From the NCBI GenBank assembly GCA_021776735.1, contig JAJFFH010000047.1:62001-126000 (forward strand): DNA of 64,000 nt. The letters run 5' to 3'. Source of the stretch: Planctomycetota bacterium (GTDB lineage Bacteria > Planctomycetota > PLA2). Below the pieces are notes generated by a model that saw only the letters and a list, made by a program, of their open reading frames with translations, did no database searches and was not told the DNA's origin. Made by a program: the position numbers and the translations under genes. This document shows positions 35,613 through 47,500 of this stretch, piece after piece (position 1 is the first letter of the stretch; the number at the start of each line of letters is the position of its first letter).

Positions 35613-37028
35613 ATGACCGTGCCGCTCGGGGAGCGGGTCAAGATCGTTGTGACGATCGGACCGGCTTCCAAAGACCCCAAGATCCTCCAGGCGATGCTTC
35701 TGGAAGGTGCCGACGCCGTTCGCATCAACGCTTCCCACGCCGAGCCGGATTCTATTGCCGGATGGGTGAAGGGGATTCGCGCGGCGGGGCGGGCCGTGGA
35801 TCGGGACGTCGCCGTCATGCTCGACCTGCAGGGCATCAAGCGGCGCATCGCCGACCTGCCCGAGCCGCTCGTGCTCGAAGAGAATGCGACCGTTGTGCTC
35901 GGGCGGCCCCAGGGCACACGGATCCCGGTGAAGGCAAAGACCCTGAAGGCGATGCTCCCGCGGCTCAAGCCGGGGAGCGACATCTTCCTCGACGACGGGT
36001 TCCTGCGCCTCCAGGTGCTATCCGTCAAGAAGGACCACGTGACCTGCACGGTGATCCGCGGCGGCAAGCTGAAGTCCCGCGCCGGGATCAACCTGCCCGG
36101 GATGACGACGACCGCCCGGATTCCCACGCCCCGCGACAAGCAGCACATCGAGGCCGGCCTCGCGGCCGGCGTGGATCTGTTCGCGGTCTCGTTCGTGCGC
36201 GACGCGCTGGACCTTGAGCGCACGCGCAAGCTCACCGGTGACGTGCCGCTCGTGGCAAAAATCGAGCTGCCGGAGGCGGTGCGGCGCATCGAGGAGATTT
36301 GCGCGGCGTCCAACGGCATTCTCGTGGCGCGCGGCGACCTCGCCGTCGAGATGCGTCCCGAGGAATTGCCCGTCCTGCAAAAGAGCCTGGTCGCGACCGC
36401 GAACCGGATGCGCGTGCCGGTCATCGTCGCGACGGAAATGCTCGCCTCGATGGTGGAGGCGCCGCGACCCACGCGTGCGGAGCTCACCGACGTGGGCAAC
36501 GCGGTCCTCGACGGCACGGACGCCACGATGCTCAGCAACGAGACGGCGATCGGCTGGGACCCGCCGCGCGTGGTCCGCTACATGGCGCGCATCATCGAGG
36601 CGGTCGAAAGTTCGCTCTTGAACTACGACATCGACGTTGCGCGTCCGACCGGCAGTGCGGGCCATCGCTCCGACTGGGCGATCGCGGACGCCGCCGTCGA
36701 GACCGCGGCGAAGATCGATGCCGCCGCCATCGTGGCCATGACCGGCTCGGGCCGCACGGCGCGCCTGATCAGCGCGAACCGTCCGTCCGTACCGCTGTTC
36801 GTTTTCGCCGCCAACGCCCAGGTCCGCCGCCGCGTCGCACTGATGTGGGGCGTGACCGCCGAAACAATCAAACCCCTCCGCGACCACGACAAACTCATCC
36901 GCCGTGCCCTGGGGCGCCTAGTGACGAAAGGTCACCTGAAAGAGGGCGACCAGGTTGTCATGGTCTTTGGTTCGCCGGTGTGGGCCAAGGGCACGAAGAC
37001 GAATACCGTGCGTGTCGAGCGCGTCTAA
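35613..37028 (+). CDS. pyk: Pyruvate kinase
   Basis: 471 aa from ATG 35613. It converts phosphoenolpyruvate and ADP to pyruvate and ATP. Present are RINASHAEP (active-site Arg, Asn, Ser), DDGFLRL, SFVRDALDLE, the catalytic Lys in VAKIELPEAV, ARGDLAVE, ATEMLASM and PTRAELTDVGNAVLDGTDAT. The usual DLQGPKIR is here DLQGIKRRI, a divergence near the metal/ADP site. The alpha/beta C-terminal regulatory domain is present (IDAAAIVAMTGSGRTARLIS). A terminator follows 5 nt after the stop. Confidence 0.93.
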   Translation: MTVPLGERVKIVVTIGPASKDPKILQAMLLEGADAVRINASHAEPDSIAGWVKGIRAAGRAVDRDVAVMLDLQGIKRRIADLPEPLVLEENATVVLGRPQGTRIPVKAKTLKAMLPRLKPGSDIFLDDGFLRLQVLSVKKDHVTCTVIRGGKLKSRAGINLPGMTTTARIPTPRDKQHIEAGLAAGVDLFAVSFVRDALDLERTRKLTGDVPLVAKIELPEAVRRIEEICAASNGILVARGDLAVEMRPEELPVLQKSLVATANRMRVPVIVATEMLASMVEAPRPTRAELTDVGNAVLDGTDATMLSNETAIGWDPPRVVRYMARIIEAVESSLLNYDIDVARPTGSAGHRSDWAIADAAVETAAKIDAAAIVAMTGSGRTARLISANRPSVPLFVFAANAQVRRRVALMWGVTAETIKPLRDHDKLIRRALGRLVTKGHLKEGDQVVMVFGSPVWAKGTKTNTVRVERV

Positions 37029-37032
37029 CGCT

Positions 37033-37055
37033 CGAAATCCGCTGCGCGTATTTCG
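37033..37055 (+). terminator. Hairpin after pyk
   Basis: CGAAATCCGC / TGC / GCGTATTTCG, a 10-bp stem with one mismatch, then ttag; 5 nt after the pyk stop. Confidence 0.65.
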
Positions 37056-37099
37056 TTAGTATGATTCCAGGGATCGCTACGACGGGGTGGGTAGCAAAC

Positions 37100-37109
37100 G
37101 GACGGCGAT
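37100..37109 (+). repeat. GGACGGCGAT word, copy 16
   Basis: Plus orientation, intergenic between the converging pyk and AI-2E-type genes, between their two hairpins. Flanks: gtagcaaAC upstream, Gtttcg downstream. Confidence 0.9.
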
Positions 37110-37147
37110 GTTTCGATGAGCTGCGCCGCAGTCGTCTTTCCTGCTAA

Positions 37148-37170
37148 CAAAATACGCGGAGCGGATTCTG
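37148..37170 (-). terminator. Hairpin after AI-2E permease gene
   Basis: CAAAATACGC / GGA / GCGGATTCTG, a 10-bp stem with imperfections, 5 nt beyond the permease stop. It belongs to the same stem family as 37033. Confidence 0.55.
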
Positions 37171-37175
37171 CCGGT

Positions 37176-38561
37176 TCAAGCGCTCTCCGAGACAGGCTGG
37201 TCAATGGTCTCCGGCACCTTGTCGATGACGTAGAACGTGAACCAGGACTGGAGCAGCGACGCCGTCGGAACGGCGAGGAGCGCGCCGACGAGGCCGTAGG
37301 CGTGTTCGCCGGCGATCAGGGCGAAGACCACCACGACCGGGTGGATCTTGCTCGCCGTGCCCATGATCTTGGGGTTGAGGAAGTTCGCTTCGAGGAAGTG
37401 AATAAACAGGATCCAGCCGAGAGCCAGGACGGCTGACTGGAACGAACCCGTGCCCCAGGCGATCAGCACGATGGGGATGGTGGAGAGGATCGTTCCAAAG
37501 ATCGGGATCAGCGAGAACACGCCGGCGATCAGTCCGAGCAGCATCGAGTAGCGGACCCCGAACATCACGAGCCCGATCCACGTAAGCAGGCCGTTGACCG
37601 CACAGATCGTGAGCTGCCCGCGAATGACGCCGGCGAGGCCGCGGTCGAGGTAGTGGCGGAGCCGCTTGTATTTTTCGCGCTCGTGGGCCGGCGGGAGGTT
37701 GTGGAAAAAGCCGACGATCGCGTCGCGGTCGATCACCAGGAACGCGGTGATCATCAAGATGAGCACGATCCGATAAAGCACCGCGAGCAGGCCGGTTACG
37801 AAACCGAGAACGAAGTTGAAGGTGTAGCGCAGGATCGTTTCGAAGTGGCCGATGAACGCACCGAGCGCGCGGTCGAGCAGCGGCTTGAGCTCGAGTTCTT
37901 CCCCGTCAAGCGGGATCTCCGCTTCGATTCGGCTGCGCTCGATGACCCTGTATCGTCGGCCGAGCAACATGACGACCTCGTGCTCGGTGCGCGAGACGAT
38001 TTCGCCCTCCACCGCGCCGCCACCCACCAGGGTGATCCGCACCCGGCGCGCTTGCGGCGCTGGGGTTACCTCCTCGCCGCCTTTGCCGGCGTGCTCCTCG
38101 GCGTTGGAGGCATCGCCGTCCGTAGGCTTCCCGCCCGGGTCGCCGTTTTTCTGGTCGTCTTTCTTTTGGCGCTTTTCCTGCCACTCCTTGAACCACGTCT
38201 CGATACTCTGGCTCTTTTTCTCCGCCCAACCGGCCAGGGTTGGCAGATCCTCGCGGGCCTCCCCGACCTGGTGGCCGAGCGCTGGGATCGCGTAGAGCGC
38301 CCCAATGTAGAGTGTGAGCAGCAGCACCACGTACGTGACCACGATGGCGCCGCCGCGGCCGAGACGGAAGCGGCCGATTTCGAGTCCCGCCATCCGGCCG
38401 ATGAGCGGGTCGATCATGTACGCAAAGAAGATCGCGACGAGGAACGGCGTCAGAACGGCGCGGAAAGCGAACAGGAGCAGGCCGACGATCGTGAAGAACG
38501 CCAGGAGCAGCACGACGCGCCGGCGGCGCCGTTCGAACTCTTCGGGTTGCCGATCCGCCAT
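37176..38561 (-). CDS. AI-2E/PerM-family permease
   Basis: 461 aa from ATG 38561. Polytopic: N-terminal helices (VVLLLAFFTIVGLLLFAF, FLVAIFFAYMIDPLI), a large hydrophilic loop of about 130 residues, and then the C-terminal helix cluster with the family signature LLGLIAGVFSLIPIFGTILS and ILFIHFLEANFLNPKIMG. The loop is longer than usual and contains Lys/Glu-rich coiled sequence plus a word copy (KPTDGDAS). Family members export small signals or act as Na+/H+ antiporters; substrate unknown. Confidence 0.85.
   Translation of the reverse strand: MADRQPEEFERRRRRVVLLLAFFTIVGLLLFAFRAVLTPFLVAIFFAYMIDPLIGRMAGLEIGRFRLGRGGAIVVTYVVLLLTLYIGALYAIPALGHQVGEAREDLPTLAGWAEKKSQSIETWFKEWQEKRQKKDDQKNGDPGGKPTDGDASNAEEHAGKGGEEVTPAPQARRVRITLVGGGAVEGEIVSRTEHEVVMLLGRRYRVIERSRIEAEIPLDGEELELKPLLDRALGAFIGHFETILRYTFNFVLGFVTGLLAVLYRIVLILMITAFLVIDRDAIVGFFHNLPPAHEREKYKRLRHYLDRGLAGVIRGQLTICAVNGLLTWIGLVMFGVRYSMLLGLIAGVFSLIPIFGTILSTIPIVLIAWGTGSFQSAVLALGWILFIHFLEANFLNPKIMGTASKIHPVVVVFALIAGEHAYGLVGALLAVPTASLLQSWFTFYVIDKVPETIDQPVSESA
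38112..38121 (-). repeat. GGACGGCGAT word, copy 17
   Basis: Minus orientation, sense in the permease loop, read K-P-T-D-G-D-A-S. Confidence 0.9.
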
Positions 38562-38583
38562 CCGCGCGCGTTGTATCACATGG

Positions 38584-39906
38584 ATGCGGACGTTCTTTTG
38601 CCTTCTCGTGTTTTGTGTGGCCGTTCGGGCCGGGGAGTGGGGCCGCACTCTGCGGGCGGCCAAGAGCGACGATCGCCACCGCCGGGCCGCCGCCCTGAAG
38701 GTGCTGGCGGAGGGGCAGATCCTGCCCCACACGGCGGGGGAGGCCGCGGCCGGAGAGCGGGTCTTGGCGCGTTTTTTTTCCGATCGGTTCACCGGCGCCG
38801 AGCGGGCCCTCGCCGTGCGCGCCTACGTGCGGCTGGATCGGCCCGGGATCTACAAGAAACTGCTGAAGCGCCTGGAGAAGGAGCGCGACGACCGGGTTCT
38901 GCACGGGGCGGAACTCGCGTTCGCCGGGGCACCCAAAGGGATCGTGCGTCGCCTCGTTCAGCACATTGACAAGGCCAAGGAGCCGCTCGAGCGCGCGGTT
39001 TTCGTGCGCATGCTTGGCGCGATGACGGACCCCGAGGCCCGCCGGCGCATTCGGCTGCGAGCGGGCATTGCAGACCACTGGTGCCCGTGGTCCGCGGCCA
39101 TCCACGCGCTCCCAGGCCAGCGCAAGACCAAGAATCCCGAGCTGTTCAAGCCGCTGATGGCTCTGCTCGACCACAACGATCCGGCCCTGCTTTCGGCAGC
39201 CACCGACGCGCTGGCCAGGCTGACCGGCCGGAAGTACGGTCGCGACGCGGCGCGCTGGAAGCAGTGGTGGAGCGAGGAGGGACAGGCCGATCCGTTCGCC
39301 CCGCCTGCCGCCCCCGCACCCCCCAAGAAAGCGCCCAAGCACGACGCCCGCAGCTACGCCAAGACTGAGGAACGGCGGACGATCGGTTCCACGTTTTTCG
39401 GTATCCCGATCACGAAGCGGAAAGTCGCGTTCGTCTTCGATGTTTCGGGCTCGATGCGCTACAAGCTCCCGCTCGCGTACGACCAACTCCTGCGCGCGGT
39501 CAAGGCGCTGCCGCCCGGCGCGACGTTCGAGGTCGTCTTTTTCAACGAGCACGTCTGGCCGTGGCGTGATCGCCTGAGCCATGCGGACCCGGTGACCAAG
39601 GAGCTGCTCGTCCGCCACCTGCCGACCATCGAGATCAAGTCGTACACGAACCTCTTCGACTCGATCGCGCGCGCGCTGCGGCTTGACGTCGAGGAGGTTT
39701 TCGTGATCTCGGACGGGGCGCCCAACCGCGGTCGCTGGCGCCTGCCGCGCGACATCATTCGCGAGGTGAAAAAGCTCAACGCGGGCAAGGCCACGATCAA
39801 TACGATTTCGGTCGTGCGGGTCGTGGACGGCGACAAGCACATCGCGTTGCTCAGGCAAATCGCGAAGGACGGCGGCGGTCGTCACGAACAGCGAACCCTG
39901 AAGTAG
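38584..39906 (+). CDS. Exported HEAT/vWA-domain protein
   Basis: 440 aa from ATG 38584 with a signal peptide (MRTFFCLLVFCVAVRAGEW). Residues about 20-220 are HEAT-like helical repeats (HRRAAALKVLAEGQI, AVRAYVRLDRPG). The C-terminal von Willebrand A domain starts with the MIDAS motif VAFVFDVSGSMRYK, followed by TNLFDSIARAL and VFVISDGAPNRG. Adhesion or scaffold role by family. Divergent from the permease across 22 nt. Confidence 0.82.
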   Translation: MRTFFCLLVFCVAVRAGEWGRTLRAAKSDDRHRRAAALKVLAEGQILPHTAGEAAAGERVLARFFSDRFTGAERALAVRAYVRLDRPGIYKKLLKRLEKERDDRVLHGAELAFAGAPKGIVRRLVQHIDKAKEPLERAVFVRMLGAMTDPEARRRIRLRAGIADHWCPWSAAIHALPGQRKTKNPELFKPLMALLDHNDPALLSAATDALARLTGRKYGRDAARWKQWWSEEGQADPFAPPAAPAPPKKAPKHDARSYAKTEERRTIGSTFFGIPITKRKVAFVFDVSGSMRYKLPLAYDQLLRAVKALPPGATFEVVFFNEHVWPWRDRLSHADPVTKELLVRHLPTIEIKSYTNLFDSIARALRLDVEEVFVISDGAPNRGRWRLPRDIIREVKKLNAGKATINTISVVRVVDGDKHIALLRQIAKDGGGRHEQRTLK

Positions 39907-39979
39907 GCAAAAGGGGGGGCGGGGGCGGCGGACGGCGCGGACCCGATGTCTGCGGCCCGTTGCTACGATCCGCAACGCC

Positions 39980-41069
39980 ATGGAGGAAACACGCTCTCGC
40001 CTCGAACAGCTCCTGCTCCGGGTCCGTCAGGCCCAGGAGAGCCTTTGACCTCCCCAGGCTGTTGACGGAGCGGGCGGCGATCGAGAAGAAGATGGCCGCG
40101 CCCCGCTTCTGGGACGACAAGGTCGGCGCGCAGGAGTCCATCGCGCAGCTCACGGTGCTCAAGGCCGCCACCGATCCGTGGGTCGAGGCCCGCGGCGAAA
40201 TCGAGGATGCGCTCGAAATGTGCGACCTCGTCGAGAGCGAGGATGATCTGGCAGAGCTCGTGACGGTGGCGGACGATCTGACCGCGCGCACGGCCAAGCT
40301 CGAGTTCCAGGTCATGATGTCCGGCGACCACGACGACAAGGCGGCGCTCGTGGCGATCCATCCCGGCGCGGGCGGCATCGAGTCGTGCGACTGGGCGTCG
40401 ATGCTCTTGCGCATGTACACCCGCTGGGCGGAGAAGGCCGGGTTCAAGAGCGAACTCCTGGAGATACAGGCCAACGACGAGGGCGGCATCAAGTCGGCGA
40501 CGATGGCGATCCGCGGGCCCTATGCCCACGGCTATCTCAAGAGCGAGTTGGGCGTCCACCGGCTCGTCCGGATTTCGCCGTTCGACGCCAACAAGCGGCG
40601 TCACACGTCGTTTGCGTCGGTGGATGTCATGCCGGAATTCGAGGACGATGTCGATCTCGAACTCGACCTGAAAGAGGTCCGTTTCGAGACCTACAGGGCA
40701 GGGGGGGCCGGGGGCCAGCACGTCAACAAGACCGAGTCGGCGGTGCGGGCGATCCACGAGCCGACCGCCGTTGTGGCCGCCTGCCAAAACGAGCGCAGCC
40801 AGCACCGCAACAAGACGATGGCGTTGCGGATGCTCAAGGCGAAGCTGTTTCGGATCCAGCAGGCCGAGCGGGACGCGGAACTCAAGAAAATGTACGGCGC
40901 AAAGGGCGAAGTCGCCTTTGGCAGCCAGATTCGCAACTACGTCCTGCAGCCCTACCAGCTCGTCAAGGATGTCCGGACCGGCCAGGAGACCAGCAGCGTC
41001 GAGGCGGTCCTGGACGGCGATCTCGACGACTTCATCGAGGCCTATCTGCGGGCCAAGATGGGGAAGTAG
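39980..41069 (+). CDS. prfB: Peptide chain release factor 2, with programmed +1 frameshift
   Basis: The first frame, ATG 39980, gives 22 codons ending L-TGA at 40046-40048. The message reads CTT-TGA-C with AGGAG 4-8 nt before it, which is the conserved prfB shift site. A +1 shift to GAC (40047) enters the long frame to 41069. The protein has the stop-codon recognition tripeptide SPF (LVRISPFDANKRRHTSF) and the peptidyl-hydrolysis GGQ (GAGGQHVNKTESAVR), both of the RF2 type. It terminates at UGA and UAA and is autoregulated through the in-frame UGA. Coordinates span both parts: 39980-40045 and 40047-41069. Confidence 0.95.
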
Positions 41070-41124
41070 GGCGCCCAAGAGGGGAAGTAAGGCGAACTAG
41101 GCGCGCGGTGTTACCCTGCGATCA

Positions 41125-42714
<1,590 letters not shown>

Positions 42715-42777
42715 TGGAGTTCTGCGTCCGGAGCCGCCCTAGCGGTTCCGAACGTGCGGCTCCCGGAGAGAGCACGC

Positions 42778-44223
42778 ATGCACGAAGACCAAATCCGGGA
42801 CCTAGAGGTCCTGCTGGGACACATTTTCAGGTCCCGTTCCTTGATGCTGGAGGCGCTGTCGCACTCCAGCATCAAGACCAGCCAGCGGCCGAGCAATGAA
42901 CGGCTCGAGTTCCTGGGCGACTCCGTCCTGGGGCTCGTCATCGCGGACGCCCTGTTTCGACGTTTTCCGGAAGAGCCGGAAGGCACCTTGACGCGGATCA
43001 AGAGCCAGGCGGTCAGCCGCCAGTCGCTCGGCCGCGTCGCCACCGCGATGGGGCTGGAGCGCTTTCTGCTCGTGGGCAAGGGCGTCGCCAAGCGCGAGAT
43101 CCCGTTTTCGCTCATCGGCAACCTGTTCGAGGCGCTCATGGGCGCGATCTATCTCGACGCCGGCCTGGCCGCGGCGCGCAAGTTCATCCTGCGCCATTTG
43201 GACGTGGTCATCTCCGAGATCGTCGAGGACCGCGCCGAGAAGAACTACAAGTCGATCCTGCAGCACCACTGCCAGCGGGAACTGGGCGGCGTGCCGACGT
43301 ACCGCGTTCTGCGCGAGGGCGGCCCGGCGCACAGCCGTTCGTTCGATATCTCGGTCGTGGTCGGCGGCAAGGAAATGGGACGCGCCCGCGCCGATTCCAA
43401 GAAAATCGCCGAGCAGGGTGCCGCACGCGCCGCGCTCGTCCACCTCGGAGCGATCGACGAGAACCCCAACAAGCCGGTTCGGGGCTCCGGCACGGTCCTG
43501 CGAGTCGGTGCGAGAGCGGAAAGCGAGGGAGGTACCCGCCGCCGCGGGCGCCGCTCGCGCCGAGGCCGTGGCGACCGCGACCGGGGTGAACGGAACGACC
43601 GCGACCGCCATGATCGCGACCGGGATGACCGCAACGACCTCGGCGACCGCGACCGCAACGACCGCGGCGACCGCGAACGGGATGACCGCAACGACCGCGG
43701 CGACCGCGACCGCGATGACCGCAACGATGGGGGCGACCGGGAGGGTCGTGATCGCGACGCCGATCGGGCCGGTGCGGCCGAGGGCCAAAGAGAGCGTCCC
43801 AGCCGCCGCCGGGGCCGCCGTCGCGGTCGCCGCCGGGGGCGTGAAGGTGGCGTCGATCGGCCCGCCGCGAGCGAAGATCGGGGTGCCGCGAGTGCGGATA
43901 CTCCCTCGACGCCCTCTGCCGCAGGGACAAGATCTGCCGCACGGAGCCGTACGGACGGCGATGTTTCGCCCGCGCCGAAGAAGAAGGCTTCCGCGAGCCG
44001 GACCACCAGGAAAAAGACCGTGACCAAGAAAAAGACCGCGGCCAAGAAGGTCACCAAAAAGACGGTGGCCAAAAAGACCGTGCGCAAGAAGACGACCAAG
44101 AAGACCACGACCAAAAAGGCCGCGTCAAAGAAAACCACTTCGAAGAAGGTCGCGACCAAGAAGACGGCCAGGAAAAAGACCGCCAGGAAGACGCCTCGAT
44201 CAACCGGCGGCCAGGACGCCTAG
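42778..44223 (+). CDS. rnc: Ribonuclease III with long disordered histone-like tail
   Basis: 481 aa from ATG 42778 (ribosome site CGGAGAG). Residues 1-150 form the RNase III domain with the signature NERLEFLGDSVLGLVIADAL and the second acidic pair in FEALMGAIYLDAG. Residues 165-235 form a dsRNA-binding domain (YKSILQHHCQRELGG ... IAEQGAARAALVHL). Normal RNase III ends here at about 230. A further ~240 residues follow: an Arg/Asp/Asn repeat stretch (GDRDRNDRGDRERDDRND type), an Arg/Gly patch, then a Lys/Thr/Ala tail like histone H1 (KKTTKKTTTKKAASKK type). A word copy lies at the junction (SRTDGDVS). Confidence 0.9.
   Translation: MHEDQIRDLEVLLGHIFRSRSLMLEALSHSSIKTSQRPSNERLEFLGDSVLGLVIADALFRRFPEEPEGTLTRIKSQAVSRQSLGRVATAMGLERFLLVGKGVAKREIPFSLIGNLFEALMGAIYLDAGLAAARKFILRHLDVVISEIVEDRAEKNYKSILQHHCQRELGGVPTYRVLREGGPAHSRSFDISVVVGGKEMGRARADSKKIAEQGAARAALVHLGAIDENPNKPVRGSGTVLRVGARAESEGGTRRRGRRSRRGRGDRDRGERNDRDRHDRDRDDRNDLGDRDRNDRGDRERDDRNDRGDRDRDDRNDGGDREGRDRDADRAGAAEGQRERPSRRRGRRRGRRRGREGGVDRPAASEDRGAASADTPSTPSAAGTRSAARSRTDGDVSPAPKKKASASRTTRKKTVTKKKTAAKKVTKKTVAKKTVRKKTTKKTTTKKAASKKTTSKKVATKKTARKKTARKTPRSTGGQDA
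43953..43962 (+). repeat. GGACGGCGAT word, copy 19
   Basis: Plus orientation, sense in rnc between its Arg-rich and Lys-rich tail segments, read S-R-T-D-G-D-V-S. Confidence 0.9.
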
Positions 44224-44227
44224 GCTC

Positions 44228-44510
44228 TGTTTGAGAAGTCGGCGTGAGGCCCGAGGGCGATCGAGGACAAGTCAGGCAAGGCACCGCCGCGCCGAAGGGC
44301 GCTATGGCGCCCCGAAGGCGGGAGCGCTGACGAAGTCGTGCAAATGGAGAGGCCCATCGAGGAAGCGCGACGCAGCCCTCGCCCCGACATCGTCAGATGT
44401 CGGGGCAGAAGACACTGCTGCCAAGCGAAACCGGGGCGCGAGCCGCAGGCGAGCGACTTGGAGCAGCCGCAGCCGGCCGCAGCCAGCCGAGTCAAACAGG
44501 GCCTGGTCCG
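44228..44510. repeat. Dispersed structured repeat, copy 2
   Basis: Same ordered blocks as 719-926, here longer. It has a perfect hairpin CCCCGACATC / GTCA / GATGTCGGGG at 44381-44404, extra stems around GGGCGCTATGGCGCC, and the CGCAGCCGCAGCCGGCCG block at 44463. It fills the rnc-mfd gap (44224-44549), where I see no gene. The conserved GTCA-loop hairpin with stem substitutions points to RNA structure. Confidence 0.55.
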
Positions 44511-44549
44511 CTATCCCGCACCATCCATGGCCACGTGGAGCATCGAATA

Positions 44550-47500
44550 ATGCGGGTTGTGGGAGCGACCGCTCCGGACTGGTACGCGCGATTCGGACCG
44601 GCCCCGCCCCTGGCGGACCGGCCGCGTCTCGGCGGGCTCTACGGCGGCGCGTTGGGCTTCGCGCTCGCGGCACTTGTGCCGCGCGGCGGGCCGGCGCTGG
44701 TCCTGCACGCGGACACACGGGACGGCGACGATCTGTTCGGCGAACTCGCGCTGTTTGGCATCGAACCCCATCGTCGCGACTTGTTTCCGGACTTGGACGA
44801 CGACGAGCGCGGGCTCGAGCGGCTCGCGGTGCTCGAACGGCTGCGGCACGACGCCGACCGGATCATCGTCGCCTCGATGCGGGCCGCCGACCAGCCGGTT
44901 CCTGCGCCCGACGCGCTGCGCGCCGCCGGACTTCGCCTCGCGCCGGGTACCAGGGAAACGCGCGCGTGGGGACCGGACGCCTTGGCGCGGCGACTCGCCG
45001 AGGACGGCTGGGAACGCGCCTCGCTCGTGACGGCGCCGGGCGAGTTCAGCGTGCGCGGCGACATCGCGGACCTGTTTCCGGCCGGTTTTTCGGCGCCCGT
45101 GCGGCTTGAGTACTTCGGCGACGAGCTGGAGCAGATCCGAACGTTCGATCCGCAGACCCAGCGCGCGACCGGAACCCGCGACGTGGTCCAATTCGCCACG
45201 CGCGCGCACGGGGCCAACGCGACCGCGCAAGGACCCGAGTTCGCGAAGCTCATCGACCACTTCGGCGAGAGCAGTCCGATCTTCCTGGTCGAGGGCTCGG
45301 CTGAAGAACGGGCGTGTCTTGCGAAACGCCCTGGCGCCGACCTCGACGCGCTGCCGGCGGGCGACATCGTCTATCGAGTGCGCCAGATCGAGCCCGTGGG
45401 AAGCGGTCCGGAGAAACTGCGCGAGCGGGTTGCCGAGACCGGTAGCGAAGCCAAGGAGGTCTTTTTCGCGTGCCGCAACGACGCCGAGGAAAAGCGGGTT
45501 CGCGAACTCCTGGGCGACACGGTGCCCGAGAGCCTGCGCTATGTCCGCGGCCGCCTGACCCGGTCATTTGTCCTTCCGGCCCGAGACATCGCCGTCCTTG
45601 GCTACGACGATCTCCTCCAACACCTGACGCGTCGCCAGCCCGCGCGACGCCGTACGCCGACGCGTCCGCTCGACGACTTCTTGGATCTGGAATCCGGTGA
45701 CTACGTCGCGCACCTGGCCCACGGCATCGGAATTTTTCGCGGCGTCGAGACAATCGAGAAGGATGGTGCGCCCGTCGAGCACTGTGCCGTGGAATTCGCC
45801 GATGGCGTGCGCGTGTTCGTACCGGTCACGAAGATCGATCTGATCCAGAAGTACGTCGGCGCACCACGCGGGCGGCCGCGGCTGGCCAAGCTCGGGGGAA
45901 CGGCGTGGGGGAAGGCGAAAGAGCGCGCGAAGAAGGCCGTCAGCGATCTGGCGGTCCGCATGCTTGAAGTACAGGCGATGCGCGAAAAGAGCCCGGGGCT
46001 TGCGCATCCCGCCGATGACGATCTTCAACACGGATTCGAGGCTTCGTTTCCGTACGAGGAGACGCCGGACCAGCTCACGGCCATCGACGCGATCAAGGAG
46101 GACATGGAACGGCCGCGTCCGATGGACCGCCTGTTGTGCGGCGATGTCGGTTACGGCAAGACCGAGCTGGCGATGCGCGCCGCGTTCAAGGCGGTGATCG
46201 GCAACCGGCAGGCGGCCGTGCTCGTGCCGACGACCGTCCTTGCCGCACAGCACTTCACGACTTTTTGCGAGCGGATGGCGGGCTACGCCGTGCGCATCGA
46301 AATGCTGTCGCGCTTTCGCACGGCGAAGGAGGCGCGCGCCATCATGGAGGGGCTCGAGGACGGCACGATCGACATCGTGATCGGGACCCACCGGTTGCTG
46401 TCCCCGGCGATGCGTTTTGCAAACCTCGGCCTGGTGGTCATTGACGAGGAGCAACGATTCGGGGTAGAGCACAAGGAACGGCTCAAGTCGCTGCGCGCGA
46501 CGGTGGACGTTCTCACGCTGACGGCGACGCCGATTCCGCGGACACTCAATCTCGCGCTGCTCGGACTGCGCGACATCTCCAACCTGACGACCCCGCCCGA
46601 GGGACGCATGCCGATCGACACCGTCGTGCACGCGTACGACGAGAAGCTCATCTTGACGTACCTCTTGCGCGAACTGCGTCGCGGTGGGCAGGTCTACTTC
46701 GTGCACAACCGCGTGCAGACGATCTATCGCATCGTGCGGCTGGTCCAGGGTCTGGTGCCCGAGGCGCAGGTCGCGCTGGCGCATGGCCAGCAGCCGCGCA
46801 AGGCGCTCGAGGACGCGATGCTTCGATTCGTGCGTGGCGACGCCGACATCCTCGTCGCCACGACGATCATCGAGTCCGGGCTCGATATTCCGAACGCGAA
46901 TACGCTGATCGTCGATCGCGCCGACCGGATCGGCCTCGCAGACCTGCACCAGTTGCGCGGACGCGTTGGGCGCGGCCGTCACAAGGCCCACGCGCTCTTT
47001 CTTCTCCCGCCCGAGCGCCGCCTGGTCCGCGAGATCGCCGAGAAGCGGATGCGCACGATCGAGGAGCACAGCGGCCTTGGCGCCGGCTTTCGCATCGCGC
47101 TCAAGGACCTCGAGATCCGTGGGGCGGGCAACATCCTCGGCGCCGAACAGAGTGGCTACATCGCGGACATCGGCTACGAGCTGTATTGCCGGCTGCTCGA
47201 GAGCGCGGTCCGCGAGTTACGCAACGAAAAGGTCACCGCGCCGACCGACACCTACGTGGACCTGAACGTTGATGCGCGTTTTCCCGATCGCTACGTCGGA
47301 GACCGCGCGCTCAAGCTCGGCTTTTATCGCCGCGTTTCGGCAGCGCGGGACGGCGAGACGCTGGCGGCGTTGCGCGAGGAAATCGAGGACCGCTGCGGGC
47401 TGTTGCCCGAATCGGCCCGCTGCCTGTTCGCCGTCGCGAGGCTGCGCATCATCGGCCAGGACCACGGCATCGCCCGCTTCGCCTTGGCAACCGGCGGCAC

